From positions 1-20,017 of the forward strand of contig CAYOYK010000044.1 in assembly GCA_964408185.1 (NCBI GenBank): a stretch of 20,017 nucleotides of DNA, given 5' to 3'. The translations under genes and the position numbers were made by a program. Of the stretch, positions 6,814-14,097 are shown in pieces. Position 1 is the stretch's first letter, and the number at the start of each line of letters is the position of its first letter. The notes under the pieces were generated by a model, which made no database searches, was not told the origin of the DNA, and saw nothing but the letters and a program-made list of their open reading frames with translations. This stretch comes from CAYOYK01 sp964408185. GTDB taxonomy: Bacteria; Bacillota; Clostridia; Christensenellales; Aristaeellaceae.

Positions 6814-7371
6814 TTAGCAGCGCTCCATGTACTCGCCGGTGCGGGTGTCCACGCGGACGCGATCGCCCGTGTTGATGAACAGCGGCACCTGCAGGGTGTA
6901 GCCGGTCTCCAGCGTGGCGGGCTTGTAGGTGTTGCTGGCGGTATCGCCCTTAAAGCCCGGCTCGGTATCGGTGATCTCCAGCTCCACAAAGTTGGGCGCG
7001 GCCACGCTGAACGCGTTGCCCTTGAAGAACTTGACGGTGACGTTGGTGCCCTCCTTCACGTAGGGGATGGCGTCCTCCACCTGATCCTTGTTGAGGGGGA
7101 TCTGGTCGTAGGTCTCCATGTCCATGAAGTAGTACAGGTCGCCGTCGGCGTAGGAGTACTGCATATCCTTGGTCTCGATGATCGCGCGAGGCATTTTGTC
7201 GGTGGGGTTGAAGCTGCGTTCCACCACCGCGCCCGTCAGCACGTTTTTGATCTTTGTGCGCACAAACGCCGCGCCCTTGCCGGGCTTGACGTGCTGAAAG
7301 TCCACGATCGTCCACACGCCGCCGTCCCACTCAATGGTAATGCCCTTCCGAAAATCGCCTGCCGTCATCAT
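6814..7371 (-). CDS. efp: Elongation factor P
   Basis: Binds stalled ribosomes between the P and E sites and promotes peptide bonds at polyproline stretches. It has 185 residues, the standard length. The N-terminal KOW-like domain contains the loop KPGKGAAFVR with Lys32 at the tip, the residue that carries the post-translational modification in many bacteria. The central and C-terminal OB domains follow, ending GDRVRVDTRTGEYMERC. ATG 7371 has GGAGG (7381-7385) nine bases upstream; a second ATG comes directly after. No modification genes (epmA/epmB, earP or ymfI-like) are in the window, so the modification type is open. It lies between an M24 aminopeptidase gene and the CD1247-like gene, a common Clostridia arrangement. 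This genome encodes a proline-rich repeat protein at 16323-17615 that could depend on EF-P. Confidence 0.97.
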   Translation of the reverse strand: MMTAGDFRKGITIEWDGGVWTIVDFQHVKPGKGAAFVRTKIKNVLTGAVVERSFNPTDKMPRAIIETKDMQYSYADGDLYYFMDMETYDQIPLNKDQVEDAIPYVKEGTNVTVKFFKGNAFSVAAPNFVELEITDTEPGFKGDTASNTYKPATLETGYTLQVPLFINTGDRVRVDTRTGEYMERC

Positions 7372-7404
7372 AATGGTATTCCTCCGTTCAAGATGGTATG
7401 GGTG

Positions 7405-8472
7405 TTACAGGATGATAAGCTCCCGGCTGGCGGGAGTAAGCGCGCGGCAGCCGCCCTCAAGCACCACGCAGGTGTTCTCGATGCGCACGCCGCCTATGCC
7501 CGGCAGGTAGACGCCGGGCTCCACGGTGAGCACCTGCATGGGGAGTGTCTTCTCCTCGCACAGCAGGCTCAGCCGGGGATTCTCGTGAATGTCGATGCCA
7601 AGGCTGTGGCCCAAGCCGTGGCCGAAGCGGCCCTCGTAGCCCTGAGAATCGATGTAGCTGCGGGCCACCGCGTCGATATCCTTGCAGACCTTGCCCGCCA
7701 TCAGCGCGTCCTGCGAGTCGAGCTGGGCGCGGTACACGGTATCGTACACGCGCTTCATCTCGTCGCTGGGCTGGCCGAAGGCCACGGTGCGGGTCATATC
7801 GGCGCAATAGCCGCTGACGCGCGCGCCGAAATCCATGGTGATCATATCGCCGCGCTGGATCTTGCGGTCGCCGGGCTGGGCATGCGGCAGCGAGCCGTGA
7901 GCGCCCGCCGCCACGATGGTGGAAAAGCTCGTGCTCTGCGCGCCGTGATGGAACATGTAGAACTCCAGCTCCAGCGCGATGTCCCGCTCGGTCATGCCGT
8001 CCTTGATCACGCCGAGCACGTGCTCAAACGCGTCGCTGGTGACCTGACAGGCCGCGGCGATGCGGCTGATCTCGTCCTCATCCTTGATCTGGCGCAGCTC
8101 CTCGCACGCGCCGTGGATGCTGAGGAACCTTACCTTGGGCAGCGCGGACTTGAGGCTTTCCAACGTGCGGACGGTCACATACGCGTCCTCAAAGTAGAGG
8201 GTATCCAGCTTGCGGCCCGCGACGAGCTCCGCGAGCACGTCGTTCTCCGTGCGGCCTTTCCGGGTCATTTCCACCGCGAAGCCGGAGGCCTCGTTTTCGG
8301 CCTGCTCGGTGTAGCGGAAGTCCGTGATCACGGCTTGGCTGTCCGCGCACACCAGCACGGCGCCCTCGCCCGTATAGCCGGACACATAGAACATATTGGA
8401 CGGGTTATGCAGCAGGGCCGCCTCGTTGGGGGCCAGGTGCAGCGCCTCCCGCAGGCGCGGAGCACGGTTCAT
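7405..8472 (-). CDS. M24-family metallopeptidase, Xaa-Pro aminopeptidase/dipeptidase type
   Basis: Cytoplasmic two-metal peptidase that removes residues next to proline. It has 355 residues. The N-terminal creatinase-like domain (about 1-125) is followed by the pita-bread catalytic domain. All five metal ligands are visible: D214 (MDFGA), D225 (CADMTRT), H289 (GHGLGHSLG), E318 (VEPGVY) and E332 (RIENT). H197 in LPHAQPG is the usual substrate-contact histidine. ATG 8472 is the only start before the conserved N-terminus; its ribosome binding site is weak (GAAAG). The 33-bp gap to efp suggests co-transcription, as in many Firmicutes where a yqhT/pepQ-like gene precedes efp. Aminopeptidase versus prolidase specificity cannot be settled here. 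Confidence 0.92.
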   Translation of the reverse strand: MNRAPRLREALHLAPNEAALLHNPSNMFYVSGYTGEGAVLVCADSQAVITDFRYTEQAENEASGFAVEMTRKGRTENDVLAELVAGRKLDTLYFEDAYVTVRTLESLKSALPKVRFLSIHGACEELRQIKDEDEISRIAAACQVTSDAFEHVLGVIKDGMTERDIALELEFYMFHHGAQSTSFSTIVAAGAHGSLPHAQPGDRKIQRGDMITMDFGARVSGYCADMTRTVAFGQPSDEMKRVYDTVYRAQLDSQDALMAGKVCKDIDAVARSYIDSQGYEGRFGHGLGHSLGIDIHENPRLSLLCEEKTLPMQVLTVEPGVYLPGIGGVRIENTCVVLEGGCRALTPASRELIIL

Positions 8473-8667
8473 GGAGTCACCGTTCTTTCATCAGCTTCGT
8501 CCGGGCGCTAGCGCGCGGGACGTTCTATTATTTTACCATAAGCGCAAAAACTACGCCACCCTTTTTTTGCAGGCTGACGTGGTTTTTTTGTGGCTTTGCG
8601 AAAAAAAACCCAAGCCACGGCGGCCCCGCGCGGAGCGGAGGCGGCCGATCGCTTGCAAAATGCGGGT
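8473..8667. other. Intergenic region with A/T runs and hairpins
   Basis: No gene is visible. On the minus strand, after the LUD gene, a GC-rich stretch (about 8620-8650) is followed by eight Ts (8608-8601), a probable terminator although its stem is not clean. GTGGCTT (8590-8596) and AAGCCAC (8612-8618) form a 7-bp stem whose loop holds that run. Further on, TAAAAT/AATAAT near 8527-8535 could be the -10 of the M24 peptidase promoter, with no good -35. Confidence 0.4.
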
Positions 8668-9243
8668 TCAGTAGCCCAGCGCTTCCTCCACCCAGAGCAC
8701 GGTCATATGGCGGCCGTGCGGCACGCGCTCCAGCGCCACCGTGGCGCTGCACATGCTCTGCTCGCATTGCGCGGGCTTGCATAGGCCCGTCTGCGCGCAG
8801 GGCGTTTGGCGGCCCAGACGGCGCGCGTTCTGCGGGCAGGCCACCTGCTTGATGCGCGCCACGGCCGCGTTGATGCCGCCGTCCACCAGCTTGCTGCGGC
8901 TGACGACGAAATAGACGTCCTTCGGGCCGTCCAGGATCGCGCCCACGCGGTTGCAGTTGCCGTCGATAAACACCAGCATGCCGTCCCGCGTGACCGCGTT
9001 GGCGGAGCTGAGGAACACATCCGCCGTGCGGGCGTCCTCGCGGCCCACCGTTTGGCCGCGCGCCTCCAGCGCCGACACCGCGTCGATATCGCGGATGGTC
9101 ACGGAGCCGCCCAGCCCGACGCGCGCGTCCGGCGCGATATGCGCCAGCAGATACTCGCGGGCCTCCGTGCCCGTTTTGAGCTCCGCCACCTCAAAGCCGT
9201 GGGCTCGCATCTCCTGCAAAGCGTTTGTTTCCAAAGGTTCCAT
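8668..9243 (-). CDS. LUD-domain protein (LutC/YkgG-like)
   Basis: A 191-residue protein of the LUD (DUF162) family, to which the lactate-utilisation proteins LutB and LutC belong. Signature segments are VGLGGSVTIRDI (42-53), DVFLSSANAVTRDG (75-88), and GNCNRVGAILDGPKDVYFVV followed by SRSKLV (about 95-120). A cysteine-bearing C-terminal part (C136, C149, C155, C160, C165) ends in the usual 'R-x-x-V-x-W-V-E-E-x-L-G-Y'. No lutA/lutB genes or lactate dehydrogenase are nearby. Stand-alone LUD proteins like this are common in Clostridia and their role is uncertain, so lactate use should not be assumed. ATG 9243 has GGGAGG about seven bases upstream. The capA-like stop overlaps that site, so the two are co-transcribed. 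Confidence 0.85.
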   Translation of the reverse strand: MEPLETNALQEMRAHGFEVAELKTGTEAREYLLAHIAPDARVGLGGSVTIRDIDAVSALEARGQTVGREDARTADVFLSSANAVTRDGMLVFIDGNCNRVGAILDGPKDVYFVVSRSKLVDGGINAAVARIKQVACPQNARRLGRQTPCAQTGLCKPAQCEQSMCSATVALERVPHGRHMTVLWVEEALGY

Positions 9244-9256
9244 TGGGTTCCCTCCC

Positions 9257-10375
9257 TCATTGGTCGGATCGGGGCGTATCCGGCAGCGCGATGAGCGCGC
9301 CGCCCAGCTCGTCATACGGGCCGATCTGCACGTCGGACATGGCGCGCATTTTATCCAGCACGCGTTCCGCGTCGTTCCCGGAGAGCCGCCGGGGCTGATA
9401 GTCGTTGTACGCGTCGTGTCCGCTGACGCTGATGGGGTACAGCCGCAGCGCGCGGCCCGTAAGCTGGCCGTCGGCGAATGTCAGCTCCACCCGGAGCAGG
9501 CACGCGTCGTGATCCGGCGGGTTAAAGTTGCCGCCAAAGCAAAAGTTGCCAAGGCTGTACACCACGGGCGTATCGCCCGAAAGCGCCGCGCCCTGCACGA
9601 TGTGCGGGTGCGCGCCCACCACCAAATCGACCCCCAGCGCGGAAAGCGCGCTCGTCATCTTGATTTGGGAGGAGTGGAGCGTCTTGGCGTACTCCGTGCC
9701 CATGTGGATGGTGTGGATCCAGTAGGCGCAGCCCAGCGCGCGGAGCGCCTCGCCCTGCCGCGCCACCTGCGCAAGCTGGGCCTCGCTCGGCCCGAACACC
9801 GTGCCCGTCAGGCCGATGCGCACGCCGTCCTTGACCAGCACGGTCACGGTCTCGTCGTCGTAGTAGGCGATCCCGGCAGCGTTCAGCGCGGCGATGGTAT
9901 CGTCCTTGCCGTAGCGGTAGTAATCCATGGCGTGGTTGTTGGCCAGCCCGACGCACTCCACGCCGCCGAGCGTCAGCACCTCGGTAAGCGCCGTAGGGCC
10001 GAGAAAGCGGTAGGTCTTATCGGCGGGGCTGACGCTGCGGTCGCTCAGCACGCCCTCCAGATTGACGACGGTCAGATCGTCCTGCGCAAAAAAGGGGCTT
10101 ATCTCGCGCAGGGGGTACGCCGCGCCCTCGCGCGCCACCACGCGGGGCAGCGAGCGGGCCGCGCCGCGCTGGGCATACTCCACGCCCAGCGTGCAATCCC
10201 CGGCGAATGTCAGCGCCGCGGCGGACGCCTGCGGCGGAACCACATAGGCGGTATTCGTCAGCTCCTGCGGCGGCTCGTCATAGGGGAATGTGTACACGCG
10301 CGTCTCCGCGCGCGCGGACGGCGCAGCCAGCAGGCAAAGCGCCAGCAGGGCGCAGACTGACCCGCGCATTGCCAT
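9257..10375 (-). CDS. CapA-family (PGA_cap) metallophosphatase-like exported protein
   Basis: A 372-residue protein with a signal peptide (hydrophobic core CALLALCLLAAP, probable AxA cleavage at SARA-ET). The mature part has the calcineurin-like CapA/PgsA motifs in order: TFAGDCTLG, VVNLEGVLSD, LANNHAMDYY, HMGTEY, GVDLVVGAHPHIVQG and VYSLGNFCFGG. Family members are tied to poly-gamma-glutamate capsules, but many Clostridia carry several without capB/capC, and none are here, so capsule synthesis is not supported. Two starts are possible: ATG 10375, or ATG 10369, which leaves a GGGGG (10376-10380) six bases from its correct spacing region and gives the neater signal peptide MRGSVCALL. It has its own promoter and is followed by the LUD gene. 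Confidence 0.88.
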   Translation of the reverse strand: MAMRGSVCALLALCLLAAPSARAETRVYTFPYDEPPQELTNTAYVVPPQASAAALTFAGDCTLGVEYAQRGAARSLPRVVAREGAAYPLREISPFFAQDDLTVVNLEGVLSDRSVSPADKTYRFLGPTALTEVLTLGGVECVGLANNHAMDYYRYGKDDTIAALNAAGIAYYDDETVTVLVKDGVRIGLTGTVFGPSEAQLAQVARQGEALRALGCAYWIHTIHMGTEYAKTLHSSQIKMTSALSALGVDLVVGAHPHIVQGAALSGDTPVVYSLGNFCFGGNFNPPDHDACLLRVELTFADGQLTGRALRLYPISVSGHDAYNDYQPRRLSGNDAERVLDKMRAMSDVQIGPYDELGGALIALPDTPRSDQ

Positions 10376-10394
10376 CCCCCCATTCGGTCTCCTC

Positions 10395-10422
10395 AGTATA
10401 TCATATTTTCTCGTTTTCGCAA
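10395..10422 (-). promoter_or_regulatory. Promoter of the capA-like/LUD pair
   Basis: On the minus strand TTGCGA (10422-10417) and TATACT (10400-10395) are 16 bases apart, in a conspicuous AT-rich island between two GC-rich genes. The -35 lies next to the stop codon of the Noc-like gene. Confidence 0.65.
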
Positions 10423-10423
10423 G

Positions 10424-11557
10424 CTAGGCGCGGGAGCCGCGCAGCAGGGGCACCGTAATGCGGATCTCGGCAAGGCTCGCGCCCTGCGCGGTCGTCATTT
10501 GCGCCTGCAGGCCCGCCGCCTGCATCTGCTCCACGATATCGCGGATGGCGTTGAGGTACAGCCGATGATCCCGGATGGCGGGGCGCACGCGGCCCTCGGC
10601 GGGCGCGGGCACCGGCAGGCGGCGCAGCATGCCCTCCACCAAGTCGTCCAGCTGGCCGACCGTGAGCCGCCGCTCGACGGTCTGCCGCGCCAGCCGCGCC
10701 CTCGCGGACGGCGGCTGGATGCGCAGCAGCAGCAGCGCGTGGGCCTCGCCCAGCCCGCCGGAGCGCAGCGCGGCGCGGGTATCCTCGTCCAAGGCGAGCA
10801 GCCGGAGCCTCCTGCGCAACGCCGCTTGGCTTTTGCCCAACCGCAGGGCCAAGCCGGGCAGCGTCGCGCCGCATTCCTCCATGAGCGCGCGGCAGCGGGC
10901 GGCCTCATCGTAGCAGTCCAGCGCGCCCCGGCTCAGCTCGCCAAGCAGCGCGTTGACGCGCTCGTCCAGCTCGCTCCCCACGCGCACCACCGCCGCGACC
11001 TGCGTCATCCCCGCCTCCCGATAGCGGCACAGCAGCGCGTCGCCATCCAGCGCGCGATAGCGTCCGTCTCCCAGCGCCTCCACGGGCACGGGCGGCAAAA
11101 ACAGCCCGCCCAGCAAGGGCCTCCCCTCGCGGGGCGCGAGCGACTGCGCGCCCAGCAGCGAACGGCCGACCGCGTCGCGCCCGCCCGCCATAGCTGATTC
11201 GTCGGCATCGCTCGCGGCGGGCGTACCCCGTCGGCTGTCGCCATACGGCTCCTGCCCCGTCAGCACAAGCTCGCCCGCACGGCGCGGCAGAGCGGCCTCG
11301 GCACAGCTCGCGGCGGGCGTACCCCGTCGGCTGTCGCCATACGGCTCCTGCCCCGTCAGCACAAGCTCGCCCGCACGGCGCGGCAGAGCGGCCTCGGCAC
11401 AGCTCGCGGCGGGCGTACCCCGTCGGCTGTCGCCATACGGCTCCTGTCCCGTCAGCGCAGGCTCGCCCGCACGGCGCGGCTGCGCGGCCTCGGCTTTTGT
11501 ATCCGGCTGCACCGCGTCGATGGGCAGCCAGCCGATCTGCGTCGGTTCTCGAAGCAT
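10424..11557 (-). CDS. ParB/Noc-like DNA-binding protein with a triplicated 32-residue insertion
   Basis: A ParB-superfamily protein of 377 residues. LPIDAVQPD (11-19) begins the N-terminal ParB domain, which resumes at PPVPVEALGDGRYRALDGDALL (about 155-176) and ends TQVAAVVRVG. A KorB/ParB-type helix-turn-helix follows (about 220-260: ATLPGLALRLGKSQAALRRR), then a C-terminal region. Residues 21-116 are three tandem 32-residue units (PRRAGELVLTGQEPYGDSRR core); without them the protein would be about 281 residues, close to Bacillus Noc. Position next to rsmG is also typical of noc. The ParB CTP-binding box G-E-R-R reads G-D-A-L here. ATG 11557 is chosen for GGAGGG five bases upstream; a non-ATG extension to 11641 is unlikely. 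The Noc role (nucleoid occlusion) is inferred from family and neighbour only. Confidence 0.75.
   Translation of the reverse strand: MLREPTQIGWLPIDAVQPDTKAEAAQPRRAGEPALTGQEPYGDSRRGTPAASCAEAALPRRAGELVLTGQEPYGDSRRGTPAASCAEAALPRRAGELVLTGQEPYGDSRRGTPAASDADESAMAGGRDAVGRSLLGAQSLAPREGRPLLGGLFLPPVPVEALGDGRYRALDGDALLCRYREAGMTQVAAVVRVGSELDERVNALLGELSRGALDCYDEAARCRALMEECGATLPGLALRLGKSQAALRRRLRLLALDEDTRAALRSGGLGEAHALLLLRIQPPSARARLARQTVERRLTVGQLDDLVEGMLRRLPVPAPAEGRVRPAIRDHRLYLNAIRDIVEQMQAAGLQAQMTTAQGASLAEIRITVPLLRGSRA
11211..11498 (-). repeat. Three tandem in-frame 96-bp repeats inside the Noc-like gene
   Basis: Units begin at 11211, 11307 and 11403 (plus-strand numbering), each exactly 96 bp (32 codons). 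Units 11211-11306 and 11307-11402 are identical by eye. The third (11403-11498, encoding the most N-terminal copy) differs at a handful of bases. The length is a multiple of three, so copy-number changes keep the frame. Confidence 0.95.
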
Positions 11558-11568
11558 GCCTTCCCTCC

Positions 11569-11587
11569 GTCCTCCCGTGGGGAGGAC
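11569..11587. repeat. Perfect hairpin upstream of the Noc-like gene's ribosome binding site
   Basis: GTCCTCCC (11569-11576) and GGGAGGAC (11580-11587) form an 8-bp stem with a 3-base loop. On the minus-strand transcript it ends two bases before the GGAGGG used by the Noc-like gene and contains a second SD-like GGAGG, so it could influence initiation. No U-run follows. Confidence 0.5.
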
Positions 11588-11693
11588 GCGCCCGCGCGCG
11601 CCGCTTGGTATGGACGCGCGCCGGACGCATCCCTGTCGCATGCATTCGAGGCCGCGGCGGGCTTTCCTGCCGCGCGGGGACGGGAATCGTTCG

Positions 11694-12488
11694 TCAGCGC
11701 TCGCGCGGAATCGCCCTGCCGGCGCGCGAAAGGGGCGGCCTTTCGTCGGCCGCCGTCGAAACGCCCAGCGGCTCGCGGCTGGGCGTGCCGGCTTTGCGCG
11801 GATACTGTCGAAGGGTTTTTTGCGTTTTGGCGCAGGTCACCAGCGTGTGCCGCCAATCCTCATGGCCGGGCACGCGCACGGGATGGCATACGGGCGCGCC
11901 GCCGCCCAGCAGTGCGGACGCGCGCGCGGCGGCCGCAAGCTCCTCCGCCACGGCGGGCCCCTTGTAGCAAAGGGCGCGCCCGCCCACGCGCAGGTAGGGC
12001 AGCAGGTACTCCATCAGCGTCGGCAGTCCGGCCACGGCCCGCGCCGTCGCCAAATCAAAGCGCTCGCGCAGGGGGCCGTGCGCGCCGTCCTCGGCGCGGC
12101 TTTGCACGGCGGTGGCGTTGGGCAGCCCCAGCTCGTCGATCACAGCCTGCAAAAAGCGCACCCGCTTTTGCAGCGAGTCCAGCAGCGTGACGCGCAGATC
12201 GGGCCGCGCGATGGCCAGCGGCAGGCCGGGCAGCCCCGCGCCGGTGCCCACGTCGATGAGCGACGCGCCCGCCGGGAAGGCCGCGCCAACCGCCAGCGGC
12301 GCGAGGGAATCCAAGATCAGCCGATCGCAGACGGTCTCCGGGGACGCGTCCCCGGTCAGGTTGATCCGCTCGTTCCAGTCCATCAGCAGCGAGCCGTAGC
12401 GCGCCAGACTGTCCGCGGCGTCCGTCGGCAGGGGGACGCCCAGCAGGGGCAGGCGCGCGGTCAGCAGGGCAAGCAATTCTTCATTCAT
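11694..12488 (-). CDS. rsmG: 16S rRNA (guanine527-N7)-methyltransferase
   Basis: Methylates N7 of G527 in the 530 loop of 16S rRNA using S-adenosylmethionine. It has 264 residues. MDWNERINLTGD (about 36-47) is the conserved N-terminal block, LIDVGTGAGLPGLPLAI (about 80-96) the SAM-binding motif I, and LLDSLQKRVRFL and ATARAVAGLPTL the further family blocks. The usual family ending (YPRKAGTPSREPL) is followed by about 23 extra Arg/Pro/Ala-rich residues reaching the stop, a tail most relatives lack. ATG 12488 follows the stop of the ydcF-like gene by five bases and has no clear Shine-Dalgarno, so translation is probably coupled. The frame is open upstream within the neighbouring gene, but the RsmG family begins at this Met. 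Confidence 0.93.
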   Translation of the reverse strand: MNEELLALLTARLPLLGVPLPTDAADSLARYGSLLMDWNERINLTGDASPETVCDRLILDSLAPLAVGAAFPAGASLIDVGTGAGLPGLPLAIARPDLRVTLLDSLQKRVRFLQAVIDELGLPNATAVQSRAEDGAHGPLRERFDLATARAVAGLPTLMEYLLPYLRVGGRALCYKGPAVAEELAAAARASALLGGGAPVCHPVRVPGHEDWRHTLVTCAKTQKTLRQYPRKAGTPSREPLGVSTAADERPPLSRAGRAIPRER

Positions 12489-12493
12489 GGCGG

Positions 12494-13129
12494 TCACAGC
12501 GGCAGGTGGAGGTACTTGATCCCCCAGTATTTCACCCACGCGAGCGCCTCGCGGCAGTGATTCTTCAGCCAAAAGCCCAGCTCGTTGCGGCACAGGCTGC
12601 CCGCGCCCTGCGGGTCGGCCACGCCCGCGTCGCCGGCGATTTCCAGCGCGCGGGGCAGATGATAGTCGCTCGTGACAATCAGCGGGCGGGTGCAGCCCAG
12701 CCCGTCGAGGATCGCCTTGGCGTTTTGGATATTGGCCTGCGTGTCGTCGCTGAGGGTCTCGGCGTAGATTTGATCCTCCGGCAGTCCGTCGGCGATCATC
12801 AGCTCGCGCATGACCTGCCCCTCCGGGGCGGGCTCGCCGCCGCCCTGCGCGCCGCACGCCACCACGGGGCACGGGCGGAGGGCGTACATCTCCTCGGCCT
12901 TGTCCAGCCGCCAGCGCAGCTGCACGGAGGGCGTGCCGTCCGGCTTCACCTGCGCGCCCAGCACGATGATGCTGTCGTAGTCCGCCGCCGTGGGAACCGC
13001 CACGGTGACCTCCCGGTAATAGGTATAGCCCACCAGCGCGCCGTAGCCAAGCACGGCCAGCGCGATCAAAATCAGCAGCACCCGCAGGATCCTTCCGCGC
13101 ACAGAGCGCTTTTTCTTGGGTTCGTTCAT
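12494..13129 (-). CDS. YdcF/SanA-like DUF218 membrane protein
   Basis: A 211-residue protein. A basic N-terminus (PKKKRSVRGR) precedes a single membrane helix (about 15-33), and then the DUF218 domain begins at YDSIIVLGAQVKPDGTPS. That domain includes RWRLDKAEEMYAL, VACGAQGGGE, the acidic SDDTQANIQNA and LIVTSDYHLPRAL. The fold binds nucleotides or SAM in E. coli YdcF, and SanA/ElyC relatives act in envelope integrity; the activity of this one is unknown. The topology predicts an extracytoplasmic domain. The ATG overlaps the radC TGA (ATGA), and GGAGG lies four bases upstream. Confidence 0.85.
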   Translation of the reverse strand: MNEPKKKRSVRGRILRVLLILIALAVLGYGALVGYTYYREVTVAVPTAADYDSIIVLGAQVKPDGTPSVQLRWRLDKAEEMYALRPCPVVACGAQGGGEPAPEGQVMRELMIADGLPEDQIYAETLSDDTQANIQNAKAILDGLGCTRPLIVTSDYHLPRALEIAGDAGVADPQGAGSLCRNELGFWLKNHCREALAWVKYWGIKYLHLPL

Positions 13130-13890
13130 ACTTCCTCCGTTTTGATCCGGCGGCGCTTGGGCAGCACCGCGCCGGAGCTGTCCGCGACGCGGGTGAGCAC
13201 GCCGCCGGGCGTGATCTCGCGCTGGATGTACTGCTCCTGCACCATGCTCAGCCCCCGCCCGTCCGCCACGATGATATGATCGCACAGCGTCACCTCAAGG
13301 GTCTCCAGCAGGCCCTCGATGACCGCCGTAGCCTCGATATCGCGCTGAGAGGGCAGCAGCGAGCCGCCCGGATGATTGTGGCACAGCAGCACGCAATGCG
13401 CGTTGCGGGCCAGCACCGCGTCCGCCACCACGCGCGGGTAGGCGGGCACGTCCGCGATGGAGCCCGTGGCCACGAGCACATCGCCCAGCAATTCCATCTG
13501 GCCGTTGAGGCAGACGGCGTAAAAGCACTCGCGCTTTTCGCCCGCGAGCAGGCGGACGCAATGCATCTCCGCGTCCGCGCGCGTGCGGATGGCCTCGCGC
13601 GGGCCGCCCAGCTCCCGCTGCGCGCGGCGGCCCACCGCGCCAAACAGCGCGATCAGCGTGGCGGCGTACTCGCCCACGCCCTCCACCTGCCTCAGGCTCT
13701 CCGGCGAGGCGTCCAGCACGGCGTTCAGCGTGCCGTAGCGCTCCATCAGCGTATGCGCCAGCGGGTTGACATTGCGCTGCGGGATGGCGTAAAAGAGCAT
13801 CAGCTCCAGCACCTCGTGCGGCGCGAAGCCCTCCAAGCCCTGCGCGCGGAAGCACTCGCGCATCCGCTGTCTGTGACCGCTGTGTTCCAT
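13126..13890 (-). CDS. radC: RadC/YsxA-type JAB-domain protein
   Basis: A 254-residue RadC-family protein, slightly longer than usual. The N-terminal helix-hairpin-helix (LDASPESLRQVEGVGEYAA, about 59-77) precedes the JAB/MPN domain. This contains Glu at about 118 (GEKRECF), the metal motif HNHPGG with H171 and H173, and D184 in SQRDI, so the JAMM zinc site is complete. The function of RadC is unclear despite the name; the E. coli repair role was withdrawn. ATG 13890 is preferred to a GTG at 13941, because the promoter -10 is at 13947-13952 and transcription would start near that GTG. It is the first gene of the radC-ydcF-rsmG-noc-like unit. Confidence 0.92.
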   Translation of the reverse strand: MEHSGHRQRMRECFRAQGLEGFAPHEVLELMLFYAIPQRNVNPLAHTLMERYGTLNAVLDASPESLRQVEGVGEYAATLIALFGAVGRRAQRELGGPREAIRTRADAEMHCVRLLAGEKRECFYAVCLNGQMELLGDVLVATGSIADVPAYPRVVADAVLARNAHCVLLCHNHPGGSLLPSQRDIEATAVIEGLLETLEVTLCDHIIVADGRGLSMVQEQYIQREITPGGVLTRVADSSGAVLPKRRRIKTEEV

Positions 13891-13946
13891 AGGCACCGCC
13901 CTTATCGGATGTAGAATCAGGTCCGGCGGATCCGTCCGCACACGCT

Positions 13947-13975
13947 ATTATAGCATGCGCCCCGCCCCCGGACAA
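13947..13975 (-). promoter_or_regulatory. Promoter of the radC-ydcF-rsmG-noc-like unit
   Basis: On the minus strand TTGTCC (13975-13970) and TATAAT (13952-13947) are 17 bases apart. It is divergent from the cdaA promoter about 90 bp away. Confidence 0.75.
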
Positions 13976-14038
13976 GCGCCGATCGGCCTCCGCCCGCCGC
14001 TCCGGCAAAATTGTTCATTGGAAATTCACACCGCGCCC

Positions 14039-14067
14039 TTTCCCAACCGGAATCTATGTAGTATAAT
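14039..14067 (+). promoter_or_regulatory. Promoter of the cdaA operon
   Basis: A perfect TATAAT (14062-14067) lies about 30 bases before the cdaA start. The hexamer 17 bases upstream (TTTCCC, 14039-14044) is a weak -35, so activity may depend on other elements. Confidence 0.55.
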
Positions 14068-14097
14068 AAAGGGCACCGGGTATTAAGCGGAAAGTAG

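Noticed and set aside
6559..8511. A 650-codon plus-strand open frame opposite the efp region
   Set aside because: Antisense to CD1247-like, efp and the M24 gene, all of which have intact motifs; its composition is that of a shadow.
8668..9243. Annotating the LUD protein as lactate utilisation LutC
   Set aside because: No lutA, lutB or lactate permease nearby; the domain alone does not establish lactate use.
13891..13941. GTG start at 13941 for radC
   Set aside because: The promoter -10 at 13947-13952 puts the transcript start next to that codon, leaving no ribosome binding site; the family N-terminus begins at ATG 13890.
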